Source: Acidobacteriota bacterium (GTDB lineage: Bacteria; Acidobacteriota; Vicinamibacteria; Marinacidobacterales; Marinacidobacteraceae). From it: DNA of 64,000 bases. Numbering within the stretch: the first letter of the stretch is position 1; the number at the start of each line of letters is the position of its first letter. The stretch lies in the NCBI GenBank assembly GCA_028877265.1, contig JAPPGX010000150.1, positions 1 through 64,000 on the forward strand. The letters are read 5' to 3'. The position numbers were made by a program, and so were the translations under genes. Positions 47,042-55,598 of this stretch are shown one piece after another. The notes beneath the pieces are model-generated. The model made no database searches. It saw only the letters and a program-made list of their open reading frames with translations, and was not told the DNA's origin.

Positions 47042-48745
47042 TTGCAGCTCCTCGACTGGATCGTCGTCGCGGCCTACTTCGGGCTGATCATCACCGTCGG
47101 CTACTGGACGGGGCGGGGGAACCGGGGCCTCGAGGACTACTTCCTGGCGCGCCGCTCAATGCCCTGGTACGCCATGGGCCTCTCGGTGATGGCCACCCAG
47201 GCGAGCGCCATCACGCTGGTGGGTACGACCGGACAGGCCTACGTGGACGGGATGCGGTTCATCCAGATCTACTTCGCTCTGCCCATCGCCATGGTGATCC
47301 TGTGCGTCACCCTGGTGCCGCTGTTCTACCGGGCGCGTGTCTTCACCGCCTACGAGTACCTGGAGCAGCGCTGCGGCCCGCACACCCGGTCCCTGACCAG
47401 TCTGCTGTTCCTGTTCGGGAGGGCGCTTTCCGGGGCGGTGGTGATCTACGCGCCGTCGGTGGTCCTTTCGGTGGTCTTCTCGCTCGACGAGACGCTCACC
47501 ATCCTGATCATCGGCGGTTTCGCCACGGTCTACACGGCGCTCGGGGGCATGCGCGCCGTGATGTGGGTCGAGACCTGGCAGATGCTGATCATCCTGCTCG
47601 GCATCCTGTTCTGCCTCGGGTCGGTCATCTGGGGGCTGCCCGACGAGGTGAGCCTCGGGGAGGCGCTGCGGCTCGCCGGTTCTACCGGCCGCCTGGAGAC
47701 CCTGTCCTTCGACACCGACCCGCGCCAGACCTACACCGTCTGGACGGGGCTCCTCGGAGGGCTCTTCCTGATGCTCTCCTACTTCGGTTGCGACCAGAGC
47801 CAGGTGCAGCGCTATCTCACCGGGCGTTCGCTCCGCGAGAGCCGCCTCTCCCTGATCTTCAACGCCTTTGCCAAGCTGCCGGTGCAGTTCGTGATCCTGC
47901 TCACCGGGGCGCTCCTCTTCGTCTTCTACCAGTTCGAACGGCCGCCCGTCCTCTTCGATCCGGTGACGCTCGCCGAGACGCGCGCGGCCGAGCCGGAGGA
48001 AATGGCGGCGATGGAGGCCCGCTACGAGACCGCCTTCGCCGAGCGCCGCACGGCCGCTCTCGACTACGCGGAGGCGGACGGAGGCACTTCCGAAGCGGCG
48101 CTTCGGGAGCGGTACGTGGCGGCCGATCTGGCGTTTCAGGAGACGCGCGCCGAGGCGGTGCGCACCGCCGCCGAGGTCAAGGGCGAACCCTGGAGCGACA
48201 CGAATCACGTGTTCCCGACCTTCGTGTTCACGCAGCTTCCCCCCGGGGTCGTCGGCCTGATCCTCATCGCGGTGCTCGCCGCGGCGATGTCCACCGTGGA
48301 GTCGGAACTGTCGGCGCTCTCGACGGCCAGCGTGGTGGACTTCTACCGGCGTTTCCGGAACCGTTTCGCTCGCGGTCCGACGTCCGATCGCCATGACCTG
48401 ATCGCCGGGCGGGTGGGGATCCTGTTCTGGGGCACGGTCGCCACCGGGGCCGCCCTGTACATGGGGCGTCTCGGGTCCGCGGTGGAAGCGGTGAACCGGG
48501 TGGGTTCCTTCTTCTACGGCCCCATCCTGGGGGCGTTCGTCCTCGCCGCGGTCTTCCCGAACCGGGGCGCCCGCCGGGCCTTCCCGGCGGTGCTCTGCGG
48601 CGTCGCCGCCGTCTGGGCCGCGGACCTGGTGCCCCGGGCGCTCGGGATCGAGGGCGTTTCCTACCTGTACTACAACCTGATCGGGACGGCGGTCACCGTG
48701 GGCGTCGGCCTGATGCTGGGGCGCGTGGAAGCGGGGATCCGATGA
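47042..48745 (+). CDS. Sodium:solute symporter (SSS family) with coiled insertion
   Basis: A 567-residue polytopic protein with a TTG start (MQLLDWIVVAAYFGLIITVG). The SSS-type regions EDYFLARRSMPWYAMGLSVM, TVYTALGGMRAVMWVETWQM and VLAAAMSTVESELSALSTAS are present; the last matches the sodium-site helix. Residues about 320-385 form a charged, Ala/Glu/Arg-rich insertion (EEMAAMEARYETAFAERRT and following) in a loop, probably helical. Substrate is unknown. It overlaps the ClC gene by ATGA. Confidence 0.9.
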   Translation: MQLLDWIVVAAYFGLIITVGYWTGRGNRGLEDYFLARRSMPWYAMGLSVMATQASAITLVGTTGQAYVDGMRFIQIYFALPIAMVILCVTLVPLFYRARVFTAYEYLEQRCGPHTRSLTSLLFLFGRALSGAVVIYAPSVVLSVVFSLDETLTILIIGGFATVYTALGGMRAVMWVETWQMLIILLGILFCLGSVIWGLPDEVSLGEALRLAGSTGRLETLSFDTDPRQTYTVWTGLLGGLFLMLSYFGCDQSQVQRYLTGRSLRESRLSLIFNAFAKLPVQFVILLTGALLFVFYQFERPPVLFDPVTLAETRAAEPEEMAAMEARYETAFAERRTAALDYAEADGGTSEAALRERYVAADLAFQETRAEAVRTAAEVKGEPWSDTNHVFPTFVFTQLPPGVVGLILIAVLAAAMSTVESELSALSTASVVDFYRRFRNRFARGPTSDRHDLIAGRVGILFWGTVATGAALYMGRLGSAVEAVNRVGSFFYGPILGAFVLAAVFPNRGARRAFPAVLCGVAAVWAADLVPRALGIEGVSYLYYNLIGTAVTVGVGLMLGRVEAGIR

Positions 48746-50487
48746 GCCGGTTTCGGACCCGCACGCTCTCCCGGATCCTCGAGGCGCTGTCCTCGCGGGA
48801 GTTCCTGCGCCGCTCCGGATTCTTCACCGGTCTCAACCTCGGGATCGGAGCACTGGTGGGCGGGGTCATCGTGTCCTTCATCGTGGTGACCGAGTGGCTG
48901 GCCGACATCGTGGTTCACGGCGCGGCGCTCGGCGCGGCCCGCTTCGCCGCTCCCGTACTCGGGGCCCTGGCTGCCGGATTCCTGATGCACCGCTGGTTCG
49001 AGGGGGCGCGGGGCAGCGGTATTCCGCAGACCAAGGCTGCGCTGGTCGCGAAGGACGGCCGGATTCCGTTCCGGGTGCCCTTCGGGAAGTACCTCTGCGG
49101 AGTGCTCACCCTGGGGAGCGGCATCCCGCTGGGACGCGAGGGGCCGTCCGCGCAGATCGGCGCCGGCATCGCCTCCTCGGTGGGAGAGGCGCTGCATCTG
49201 GATACCGAGCAGCGCCGGCAGTTGGTCCCCGTCGGAACGGCGGCGGCGATCGCGGCCGCCTTCAACACCCCGATCGCCGCGATCCTGTTCTCGCTCGAAG
49301 AGATCGTCGGCAACCTGCACGCCCGCGTGCTCGGCTCCGTCGTCCTGAGCGCCGTCGCGAGCTGGCTGGTGCTCCGCCTGTCGCTGGGCGACGAGCCGCT
49401 GTTCTCGGTTCCCGCCTACGAACTCGGGTCGCCCTGGGAACTGCTCATCTACGCCGTGCTCGGCGTACTCGGGGGATTGATGTCGGTGGGCTTCGTGCGT
49501 GCGCTCCTCTGGCTGCGCGCCGCGTTCCGGCGGCTTCCGGTCTCGAGCCGCTGGTTCCAGCCGGCTCTCGGCGGTCTCGCGGTGGCGGCCGCCTGGGTGC
49601 TGCTCCCCGGGTTCTTCGAGGTCGGCTACGGCCCGGTGGGCCGGGCGCTCGCCGGGGAACTGACCATGGGAACCATGGCAGTCCTCCTGGCCCTCCACCT
49701 GGCGCTGGTGGTCTTCGCGTATGCCTCCGGGAACGCGGGAGGGATCTTCGGCCCCAGCATCTTTCTCGGCGCCATGCTGGGGGGAGTCGTCGGCAGTCTC
49801 GCCAACACCTGGTTCGACTTCGCCTCCGGCCCGGGGGCCTACTCCCTGGTCGGCATGGGAGCCGCCTTTGCCGGGATCCTCCGGGTGCCGATGGCGTCGG
49901 TGTTCATGATCTTCGAGATCACGCAGAGCTACGCCGTCATCGTGCCGATGATGATCGCCAACCTCACCTCGTTCTTCGTCTCCCGGCGGCTCCAGCGGGT
50001 GTCCGTCTACGAGGCGCTCGCGGCCCAGGACGGCATCCAGCTCCCCTCGACGGAGGACGAGGAGCCGCATCCCGTGGTCCGAGCGGCCATGCGCCCGCCA
50101 CGGGAACTGCTTCCTCCGAGCCTCACCGTGGAGGACGCCATCGAGCGGGTGGCCCTCAGCGGCAAGCGGGCCTGGCCGGTGGCGGAGGGGAACCGGATCT
50201 CCGGGCTGATCACGCTCGCCGAGCTGGAGCGTTGGCACGCCTGGGGCCAGGATCAGGAACGCCTCGGCGACCTGGTGCGCGGCCGGAAGTTCCCGCACGC
50301 GCACGCCGACCAACCCATCGACCACGTCCTGGCCACCATGGGCCGGATCCGCATGGACACTCTGCCCGTGGTGAGCCGGGTGGACGTCCATCAGCTCGAG
50401 GCCGTGGTCACCGTCTCGGACCTGCTCCGGGCCTACGGCATCGCGCCGGGGACGGGTGATGGCCCGCCCCGGGGCATCCCGGGATGA
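48742..50487 (+). CDS. ClC-family chloride/proton antiporter with CBS domains
   Basis: A 581-residue protein. ClC motifs are GSGIPQTK (residues 91-98), GREGPSAQIG (gating Glu133) and GNAGGIFGPSIFLGAMLGG. FSLEEIVG (Glu186-Glu187) carries acidic residues where antiporters have the internal proton Glu, so exchange rather than channel activity is likely. The C-terminus (about 430-575) holds two CBS-like units, for example VEDAIERVALSGKRAWPVAE and DTLPVVSRVDVHQLEAVVTV. It overlaps both neighbours by ATGA. Confidence 0.93.
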   Translation: MSRFRTRTLSRILEALSSREFLRRSGFFTGLNLGIGALVGGVIVSFIVVTEWLADIVVHGAALGAARFAAPVLGALAAGFLMHRWFEGARGSGIPQTKAALVAKDGRIPFRVPFGKYLCGVLTLGSGIPLGREGPSAQIGAGIASSVGEALHLDTEQRRQLVPVGTAAAIAAAFNTPIAAILFSLEEIVGNLHARVLGSVVLSAVASWLVLRLSLGDEPLFSVPAYELGSPWELLIYAVLGVLGGLMSVGFVRALLWLRAAFRRLPVSSRWFQPALGGLAVAAAWVLLPGFFEVGYGPVGRALAGELTMGTMAVLLALHLALVVFAYASGNAGGIFGPSIFLGAMLGGVVGSLANTWFDFASGPGAYSLVGMGAAFAGILRVPMASVFMIFEITQSYAVIVPMMIANLTSFFVSRRLQRVSVYEALAAQDGIQLPSTEDEEPHPVVRAAMRPPRELLPPSLTVEDAIERVALSGKRAWPVAEGNRISGLITLAELERWHAWGQDQERLGDLVRGRKFPHAHADQPIDHVLATMGRIRMDTLPVVSRVDVHQLEAVVTVSDLLRAYGIAPGTGDGPPRGIPG

Positions 50488-50963
50488 TTGCCGCCATTCA
50501 GCGGGTTTCCCGCGCTTCCGTCTCGGTGGACGGCGAACTCGTGTCCGAAATCGGGGCGGGGCTTTTGGTGCTGCTCGGGGTCTCCGTCACCGATACCGCC
50601 GACGACGCCGCCTGGCTGGCGAAGAAGATCGCCGGACTACGGATGTTCCGGGCCCCCGAGGGGCAGCCGGAGCGGAGCGTGCTCGAAATCGGCGGGGACG
50701 TGCTCGCGGTGTCGCAGTTCACCCTGCTCGGGAACTGCCGCAAGGGGCGGCGTCCCTCCTTTACCCGCGCCGCCCCGGGGCCGGAGGCCGAGGCGCTCTA
50801 CGAGGAGTTCTGCGCCCGGTTGCGCGACCTCGGGGTCCCGGTGGGGACGGGACGCTTCGGGGCGATGATGGAGGTCTCGCTGCTGAACGACGGGCCCTAC
50901 ACGCTCCTCGTGGAGAGCCCGGGCGAGCGAAGTATCCTTACCCGCTCGGGCGAACCGCAGTAG
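50484..50963 (+). CDS. dtd: D-aminoacyl-tRNA deacylase
   Basis: Removes D-amino acids mischarged on tRNA. The 159-residue enzyme starts MIAAIQRVSRASVSVDGELV and has the SQFTLLGNCRKGRRPSF motif and NDGPYTLLVESP, containing the Gly-cisPro element used for chiral selection. The C-terminal dozen residues are extra. The start lies in the ClC stop codon, making a three-gene unit with the SSS symporter. Confidence 0.95.
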   Translation: MIAAIQRVSRASVSVDGELVSEIGAGLLVLLGVSVTDTADDAAWLAKKIAGLRMFRAPEGQPERSVLEIGGDVLAVSQFTLLGNCRKGRRPSFTRAAPGPEAEALYEEFCARLRDLGVPVGTGRFGAMMEVSLLNDGPYTLLVESPGERSILTRSGEPQ

Positions 50964-51025
50964 TGCGGTCCGGCGTCTTGGTTGCCGGGTTTCCGACCCC
51001 TTCGCCCGACCACGAGGTATCTCCG

Positions 51026-52102
51026 ATGCGTACGTTCTTCGTCAAGGTGGCGCCGTGTCTTGCCGGCGCCGCTCTGCTTGCCTTTGCGGGTTGCGGCGGA
51101 GCCGTGGCCGGCTCCGGCGGCTCGGCAGCCGGCTCCGACTCGCTCCTTCCGGACACCGTGGACTCCGAGGTTCTCGGCGTCCTGGACGGCGAGGAGATCA
51201 CGCTCGACGACCTGGGCGACCGGGACATCTCCCAGCTTGCCCAGCTCCGCACCGACTACTACACCGAGACGCACAGCCTGCTCGAGCAGGCCACGGTGCG
51301 GACAGCCCGCGAGCAGTTGCTGCTGGCAGCCGCCGCCGAAAAGGGGATGACCCTGAACCAGTACTACACGCAGGAGATCGGCCTTCCGGAAGTCAGCGAC
51401 GAGGAACTCCAGTACGTCTACAACCAGAACCGCCAGCAGATCGGGCGGCCGCTCGAGGACATCGCGACCGACCTCCGCCGGCAGATCGCCAACCAGAAGA
51501 TGGCGCGGAACATCGAACTCGAGGGCAACCGCCTGCTGCGTGAGGCCGACTGGGACCTGACGGTCCCGGCCTATCGGGTCGCCATCGAAACGGAGGGTCA
51601 CGCCACGCTCGGTCCGGACAGCGCACCGGTGGAACTCGTGGTTTTCTCCTGCTTCGAGTGTCCTTTCTGCCGGCGTTTCGACGGCTCGATCAACCGGCTC
51701 CGGGAGGACGAGACCCTTGCCAGCCAGGTCCGATTGGTCTTCCGGCACTTCCCGCTGCGCAACATGCACCCGATGGCCCAGAAAGCGCACGAGGCGTCCG
51801 TCTGCGCCGAAGACCAGGGGAAGTTCTGGGAGTATCACGACGCGCTGTGGGCGGACGACAACATCTCGGCCGATAGCCTGGAACAGCACGCCAGGCTCGT
51901 CGGTCTGGACACCGAGGAGTTCGCGCAGTGCCTCAACTCCGGCAGCAGCTACGAGCGCGTGCAGACCGATCTGGAAGCCGCTCTGGCGCTCGGACAGACC
52001 GGGACTCCCGCCGTGTTCGTGAACGGGCGGTACGTCGGCGGCGCGGTGTCGTTCGAGCAGTTGGTGGCCGAGATCGAGCGCGAGATCGACGCGTCGAACT
52101 GA
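51026..52102 (+). CDS. Lipoprotein-like SurA-N/DsbA-type thioredoxin fusion
   Basis: A 358-residue exported protein. The N-terminus has a lipoprotein-like signal (AALLAFAGC, Cys23). Residues about 50-175 contain VLDGEEITLDDL and a helical region with conserved parvulin N-terminal appearance. Residues 195-358 form a DsbA-type thioredoxin domain (Thioredoxin_4): SCFECPFCRRF gives Cys209, Cys212 and Cys215, with CPFC as active site, and TGTPAVFVNG holds the cis-Pro. It likely acts in disulfide exchange at the envelope. GAGG lies 8 nt before ATG 51026. Confidence 0.88.
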   Translation: MRTFFVKVAPCLAGAALLAFAGCGGAVAGSGGSAAGSDSLLPDTVDSEVLGVLDGEEITLDDLGDRDISQLAQLRTDYYTETHSLLEQATVRTAREQLLLAAAAEKGMTLNQYYTQEIGLPEVSDEELQYVYNQNRQQIGRPLEDIATDLRRQIANQKMARNIELEGNRLLREADWDLTVPAYRVAIETEGHATLGPDSAPVELVVFSCFECPFCRRFDGSINRLREDETLASQVRLVFRHFPLRNMHPMAQKAHEASVCAEDQGKFWEYHDALWADDNISADSLEQHARLVGLDTEEFAQCLNSGSSYERVQTDLEAALALGQTGTPAVFVNGRYVGGAVSFEQLVAEIEREIDASN

Positions 52103-52122
52103 CCCCCCGGAGAATCCAGGGA

Positions 52123-52524
52123 ATGCCCAGAACCAATACTCTGTCTCCCGACGTCCGGGAGTTCCTGGCGACCCGCTGCTACGTCCACCTGGCCACCCTG
52201 ATGGCCGACGGCAGCCCCCAGGTCTCCCCGGTCTGGGCGGAGACCGACGGGGATCTCATCGTGGTCAACTCGGCGGCGGGGCGGGTCAAGGACAAGAACA
52301 TCAAGCGCGACGCCCGGGTGGCGCTCTCCGCGACCCATCCGGAGGATCCGTTCAAGGCGCTCATGATCCGGGGCCGGGTGGTGAAGGTCACCGAAGAGGG
52401 CGCCGAGGACGGGATCGACCGCCTCGCCCGGAAGTACATCGGGGGCGAGCGCTACGAGTGGCGGCGTCCCGGCGAGGTGCGGGTCGCCTACTACATCCAG
52501 CCGGAAACGGTAAAGACGCTCTAG
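52123..52524 (+). CDS. PPOX-class (split beta-barrel) flavin or F420 protein
   Basis: A 133-residue protein with the pyridoxamine-phosphate-oxidase-like fold: FLATRCYVHLATLMADGSPQ, then VSPVWAETDGDLIVVNSAAG and GRVKDKNIKRDARVALSATH. Members of this class use FMN or F420. The start at ATG 52123 (MPRTNTLSPDVREF) follows the lipoprotein stop by 20 nt. Cofactor and substrate cannot be settled from the sequence. Confidence 0.85.
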   Translation: MPRTNTLSPDVREFLATRCYVHLATLMADGSPQVSPVWAETDGDLIVVNSAAGRVKDKNIKRDARVALSATHPEDPFKALMIRGRVVKVTEEGAEDGIDRLARKYIGGERYEWRRPGEVRVAYYIQPETVKTL

Positions 52525-52632
52525 CGCGTCGGGCCCCCACCGGGAGGACTGGCCTCCGGCCTCCGGCGCGGCCCGTCCCGTAGAGCGGTCCGCTCCACTC
52601 CGCGGTGGTGCTCGCGCGGTCGGTCGGCGCCC

Positions 52633-53340
52633 CTACCCCGGGGCGTCCACGACGGATCCGGTCATGGCGGCGGGGGCCTCGGTGCCCAGCCAGACGATGA
52701 CGTCGGCGACCGATTCGGGTGCGGAACGGGGCTTGGCGCCCGGGATGGCGGCTCGATAGGACTCCGTATCCACCGACCCGGGGCATACCGCGAAGACCGA
52801 GACACCGGCTGGTCGCAGTTCCTCCGCGCACGCCTTGGTGAGTCCCACCACGCCCCACTTGGAGGCGCAGTAGGCGGCGAGGCGGGGTGCGCCGATCCGT
52901 CCGGCCATCGCCGCGAGGTTCACGATGCGGCCTTGCCGCCGCTCGATCATGCCGGGGAGTACGGCGCGGGTGCAGAGGAACGTGCCCTTCAGGTTCACGC
53001 CGACGACGCTGTCGAAGTCCGCATCGGAAGTCGAGGTCAGCGGGGCCCGGTGGACGGCGCCGGCGGCGTTGACCAGCAGCTCGACGGGACCCAGGCGGCG
53101 CTCCGTCTCCTGCACGAGTTCGGCGACCTGACCCGGCTCGGTGACGTCAGTCGGCGCCACAAACGCGTGGCCGCCCGCCTGGCGAATCCGGTTCTGCACG
53201 GCAACCAGCCCCACCGGACGCCGCGCCGCGATGCCGACGGCGAAACCGCGTTCGACCAGTTTCAGCGCCGTGGCCGCTCCGATCCCCTGACTCGCGCCGG
53301 TGACGATGGCTACCGGAGGACCGGCTGAGTGCGGAGTCAC
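52633..53340 (-). CDS. Short-chain dehydrogenase/reductase-like, lacks catalytic Ser
   Basis: A 235-residue Rossmann-fold protein. The cofactor motif TGASQGIG (residues 14-21), the NAAG motif (91-94), Asn116, Tyr157 and Lys161 (YCASK) are present. The Ser expected 13 residues before Tyr157 is Ala144 (NLAAMAG where NISSxxG is usual). Activity may be low or altered. A GTG start is used. A two-hairpin element lies between it and yjbQ. Confidence 0.88.
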   Translation of the reverse strand: MTPHSAGPPVAIVTGASQGIGAATALKLVERGFAVGIAARRPVGLVAVQNRIRQAGGHAFVAPTDVTEPGQVAELVQETERRLGPVELLVNAAGAVHRAPLTSTSDADFDSVVGVNLKGTFLCTRAVLPGMIERRQGRIVNLAAMAGRIGAPRLAAYCASKWGVVGLTKACAEELRPAGVSVFAVCPGSVDTESYRAAIPGAKPRSAPESVADVIVWLGTEAPAAMTGSVVDAPG

Positions 53341-53420
53341 GCCCGCTGTCTGGCGTCGGTCTTGAGGCGCCTTCCCGGTGGAGGAACCGATGCCGCCATC
53401 AGGCTTGGCCTCGGGACTTT

Positions 53421-53476
53421 CGCCGCCCGCTGGGCGGCGGTGCCGGTCTGAAGACCGGCGCTCCCCCGGCGCGCCG
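53421..53476. repeat. Two-hairpin 3' element (copy D)
   Basis: CGCCGCCC/GGGCGGCG (53421-53439, loop GCT) is followed by GCCGGTC/GACCGGC (53442-53459, loop TGAA) and a CTCCCCCGGCGCGCC tail. It is after the stop of the minus-strand YjbQ gene and 80 nt upstream of the SDR start. The layout and polarity match copies A to C, with compensating changes in both stems. Confidence 0.75.
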
Positions 53477-53481
53477 TTCGC

Positions 53482-53985
53482 CTAGACGCCGATCAGATGC
53501 GCGGTGACCGTGCGGTCGCGCGGCCCGTCCAGTTCCGCGAAGAGGATGCTCTGCCACTGGCCGAGGTTGATCTCTCCGTCGTGGATCGGCACCGTCACGT
53601 TGTGGCCGAGCAGCGTGGCCCGGAGATGCGCGTCGGCGTTCTTCCGCTCGCAGTCGGAGCAGTCCTCGCAGTTGTGGAGGTACCCGTCTTCCGGATCCGC
53701 CAGGCGCTCGAGGCACTCGGTGAGGTCGGCCATGAGCGCTGCCTGGAACTCGTTCAGGAAGAGCGCCGTCGTCGTGTGGAGGGTGGACAGGATGAGGAAA
53801 CCCGCCTTGATCCCCGAAGCCCGGACCTGATCGCGAACGCGGTCGCTGATGTTGTGCAGTTCCACGCGGGAATCCGTCACCACTTTCAGCGTGCGATGCA
53901 TGATCTTCATCTGCCCGCGGATCACCTCTTCCTTGGACTCCGCCTGCACGACCTTGACAGGCGGCTGCGTCAGTACGCTTTGCAT
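53482..53985 (-). CDS. YjbQ/UPF0047 family protein (secondary thiamine-phosphate synthase type)
   Basis: A 167-residue protein with the family core GFLILSTLHTTTALFLNEFQ and NADAHLRATLLGHNVTVP, then LGQWQSILFAELDGPRDRTV. The probable metal-binding His are His70 and His120. Between them lies an unusual CEDCSDC cluster (Cys106, Cys109, Cys112), a CxxCxxC pattern. A longer N-terminus of about 25 residues precedes the core. AAGGAG gives good spacing to ATG 53985. In E. coli YjbQ can replace ThiE; a physiological role is otherwise unclear. Confidence 0.9.
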   Translation of the reverse strand: MQSVLTQPPVKVVQAESKEEVIRGQMKIMHRTLKVVTDSRVELHNISDRVRDQVRASGIKAGFLILSTLHTTTALFLNEFQAALMADLTECLERLADPEDGYLHNCEDCSDCERKNADAHLRATLLGHNVTVPIHDGEINLGQWQSILFAELDGPRDRTVTAHLIGV

Positions 53986-54049
53986 CGTGAACTCCTTGAC
54001 CCGTGCCGCTCGGCGCCGGTGTGGGACCGCCGCGAGCAGGCGGATCGCC

Positions 54050-54060
54050 AGTATACCAAG
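54050..54060 (-). promoter_or_regulatory. Possible extended -10 promoter for yjbQ
   Basis: On the minus strand, CTTGGTATACT provides a TGG-TATACT extended -10 element (54050-54055 for TATACT). It is about 65 nt upstream of the yjbQ start. No good -35 box is visible at 17-18 nt, which fits an extended -10 promoter but keeps confidence low. Confidence 0.4.
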
Positions 54061-54149
54061 TGGAAAAGGGCTCCTGCGTTGGCCGCCGCCGGGGGCTGGG
54101 ATACTTCCATCGGCGCCCGTGCCCGCCCATCCGCCTGGATCTGACCCTG

Positions 54150-55598
54150 ATGGAAGCCCTCGCCGCTGAACTCCGCCCGCACCTCGGGAAGTACGGGTTT
54201 CTCCTGCGCCCGGAGCACACCCTCCCCTACGAGTGCGACGGCAGCACCGCCTACCGAAGCGCGCCGCAGGCGGTGGCGCTGCCGCGTTCCACCGCGGAGG
54301 TCGCCCGGGTGGTGAGGGCCTGCGCCGCCGCCGGGGTTCCGTTCACGGCGCGGGGGGCCGGGACCGGACTCTCCGGGGGAGCGACCCCGATCGAGGGCGG
54401 TGTGGTGATCTCCCTGGCGGGGATGAACCGCGTTCTGGAGGTCAACCCCGCGGAGCGGACCGCGCGTTGCCAGACAGGGGTGGTCAACCTCGAGATCTCC
54501 CGGGCGACGGCCCCGTTCGGACTCTTCTTCGCTCCCGACCCGTCGAGCCAGTCCGCCTGTACGCTGGGGGGCAACATCGCCGAGAACTCGGGAGGGCCGC
54601 ACTGCTTCAAGCTGGGGGCCACCACCTCGCACATCCTGGAGGTCACCGTGGTCCTCGACGACGGCGAAGTGGTGGTGCTGTCCGAAGATGACGCCGGCTA
54701 CGACCTGGTCGGCCTCTTCGTCGGCTCCGAGGGCACCCTCGGGATCGCGACCGAGGCGACGGTACGGCTGCTGCCGGTTCCGGAGACCGTCGAGACCCTC
54801 CTCGCGCCGTTCGCGGGACTGGTGCCCGCCTGCGAAGCGGTCTCCCGCATCGTGGCGGCCGGCACCGTTCCGGTGGCGATGGAGATGCTCGACGCCGCCA
54901 CCATCGAGGTGGTCGAAGCCGGTATCGGCGCGGGCTATCCGAAGGATGCCGGGGCGGTGCTGCTGCTCGAACTCGACGGCGCGAAACCGGCGGTCGCCCG
55001 CCAGCGCGCCGATGTGGACCGCATCCTCGACGAGTGCGGGGCGCTCGAGATCCGGGTGGCGCACGACGCGGCGGAACGCGAACTGCTGTGGCGCGGCCGC
55101 AAGTTCGCCTTCGGGGCCATGGGCCGGATCTCGACGGATCTCTACGTGCAGGACGGGGTGGTTCCGCGCTCGGCCCTCCCGGAGGCGATCGCCGAGGTCG
55201 AGCGGATCGGCAAGCGGCACGACCTCCGGGTGGCAAACGTGTTCCACGCCGGCGACGGCAACCTCCATCCCTGCATCTCCTACGACGGACGCGACCCCGA
55301 CGAGAAGGCGCGGGTGATGGCGGCCAGCCACGAGTTGCTCTCGCTGTGCGTCCGGCTCGGCGGGGTGCTTTCCGGCGAGCACGGAGTGGGGATCGAGAAG
55401 CGGGACTCGCTCGACCTGCTCTTCGGCGAGGACGACCTCGAGGCGATGCGCCGGGTCCGCGACGCCTGGAATCGGCAGGGGCTGTTGAACCCCGGGAAGA
55501 TCCTCCCGGTCCGTTCCGGCTGTGGCGAGCCGCGGGCGACCCTCCCGGACAGCGGCATGCCCGGGCGGGTCGCGGCGATTCCCGGCGCCTGGATCTGA
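54150..55598 (+). CDS. glcD: Glycolate oxidase subunit GlcD, FAD-binding
   Basis: The FAD-linked catalytic subunit of glycolate dehydrogenase, 482 residues. The FAD-binding motif is RGAGTGLSGGATPIEGGVVI (about residues 70-89), followed by SQSACTLGGNIAENSGGPHC. The C-terminal domain has NVFHAGDGNLHPCISYD and SGEHGVGIEK. The start ATG 54150 (MEALAAELRPHLGKYGF) is chosen from family length. glcE starts at its stop (TGATG), giving a tightly coupled glcDEF unit. Confidence 0.94.
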   Translation: MEALAAELRPHLGKYGFLLRPEHTLPYECDGSTAYRSAPQAVALPRSTAEVARVVRACAAAGVPFTARGAGTGLSGGATPIEGGVVISLAGMNRVLEVNPAERTARCQTGVVNLEISRATAPFGLFFAPDPSSQSACTLGGNIAENSGGPHCFKLGATTSHILEVTVVLDDGEVVVLSEDDAGYDLVGLFVGSEGTLGIATEATVRLLPVPETVETLLAPFAGLVPACEAVSRIVAAGTVPVAMEMLDAATIEVVEAGIGAGYPKDAGAVLLLELDGAKPAVARQRADVDRILDECGALEIRVAHDAAERELLWRGRKFAFGAMGRISTDLYVQDGVVPRSALPEAIAEVERIGKRHDLRVANVFHAGDGNLHPCISYDGRDPDEKARVMAASHELLSLCVRLGGVLSGEHGVGIEKRDSLDLLFGEDDLEAMRRVRDAWNRQGLLNPGKILPVRSGCGEPRATLPDSGMPGRVAAIPGAWI

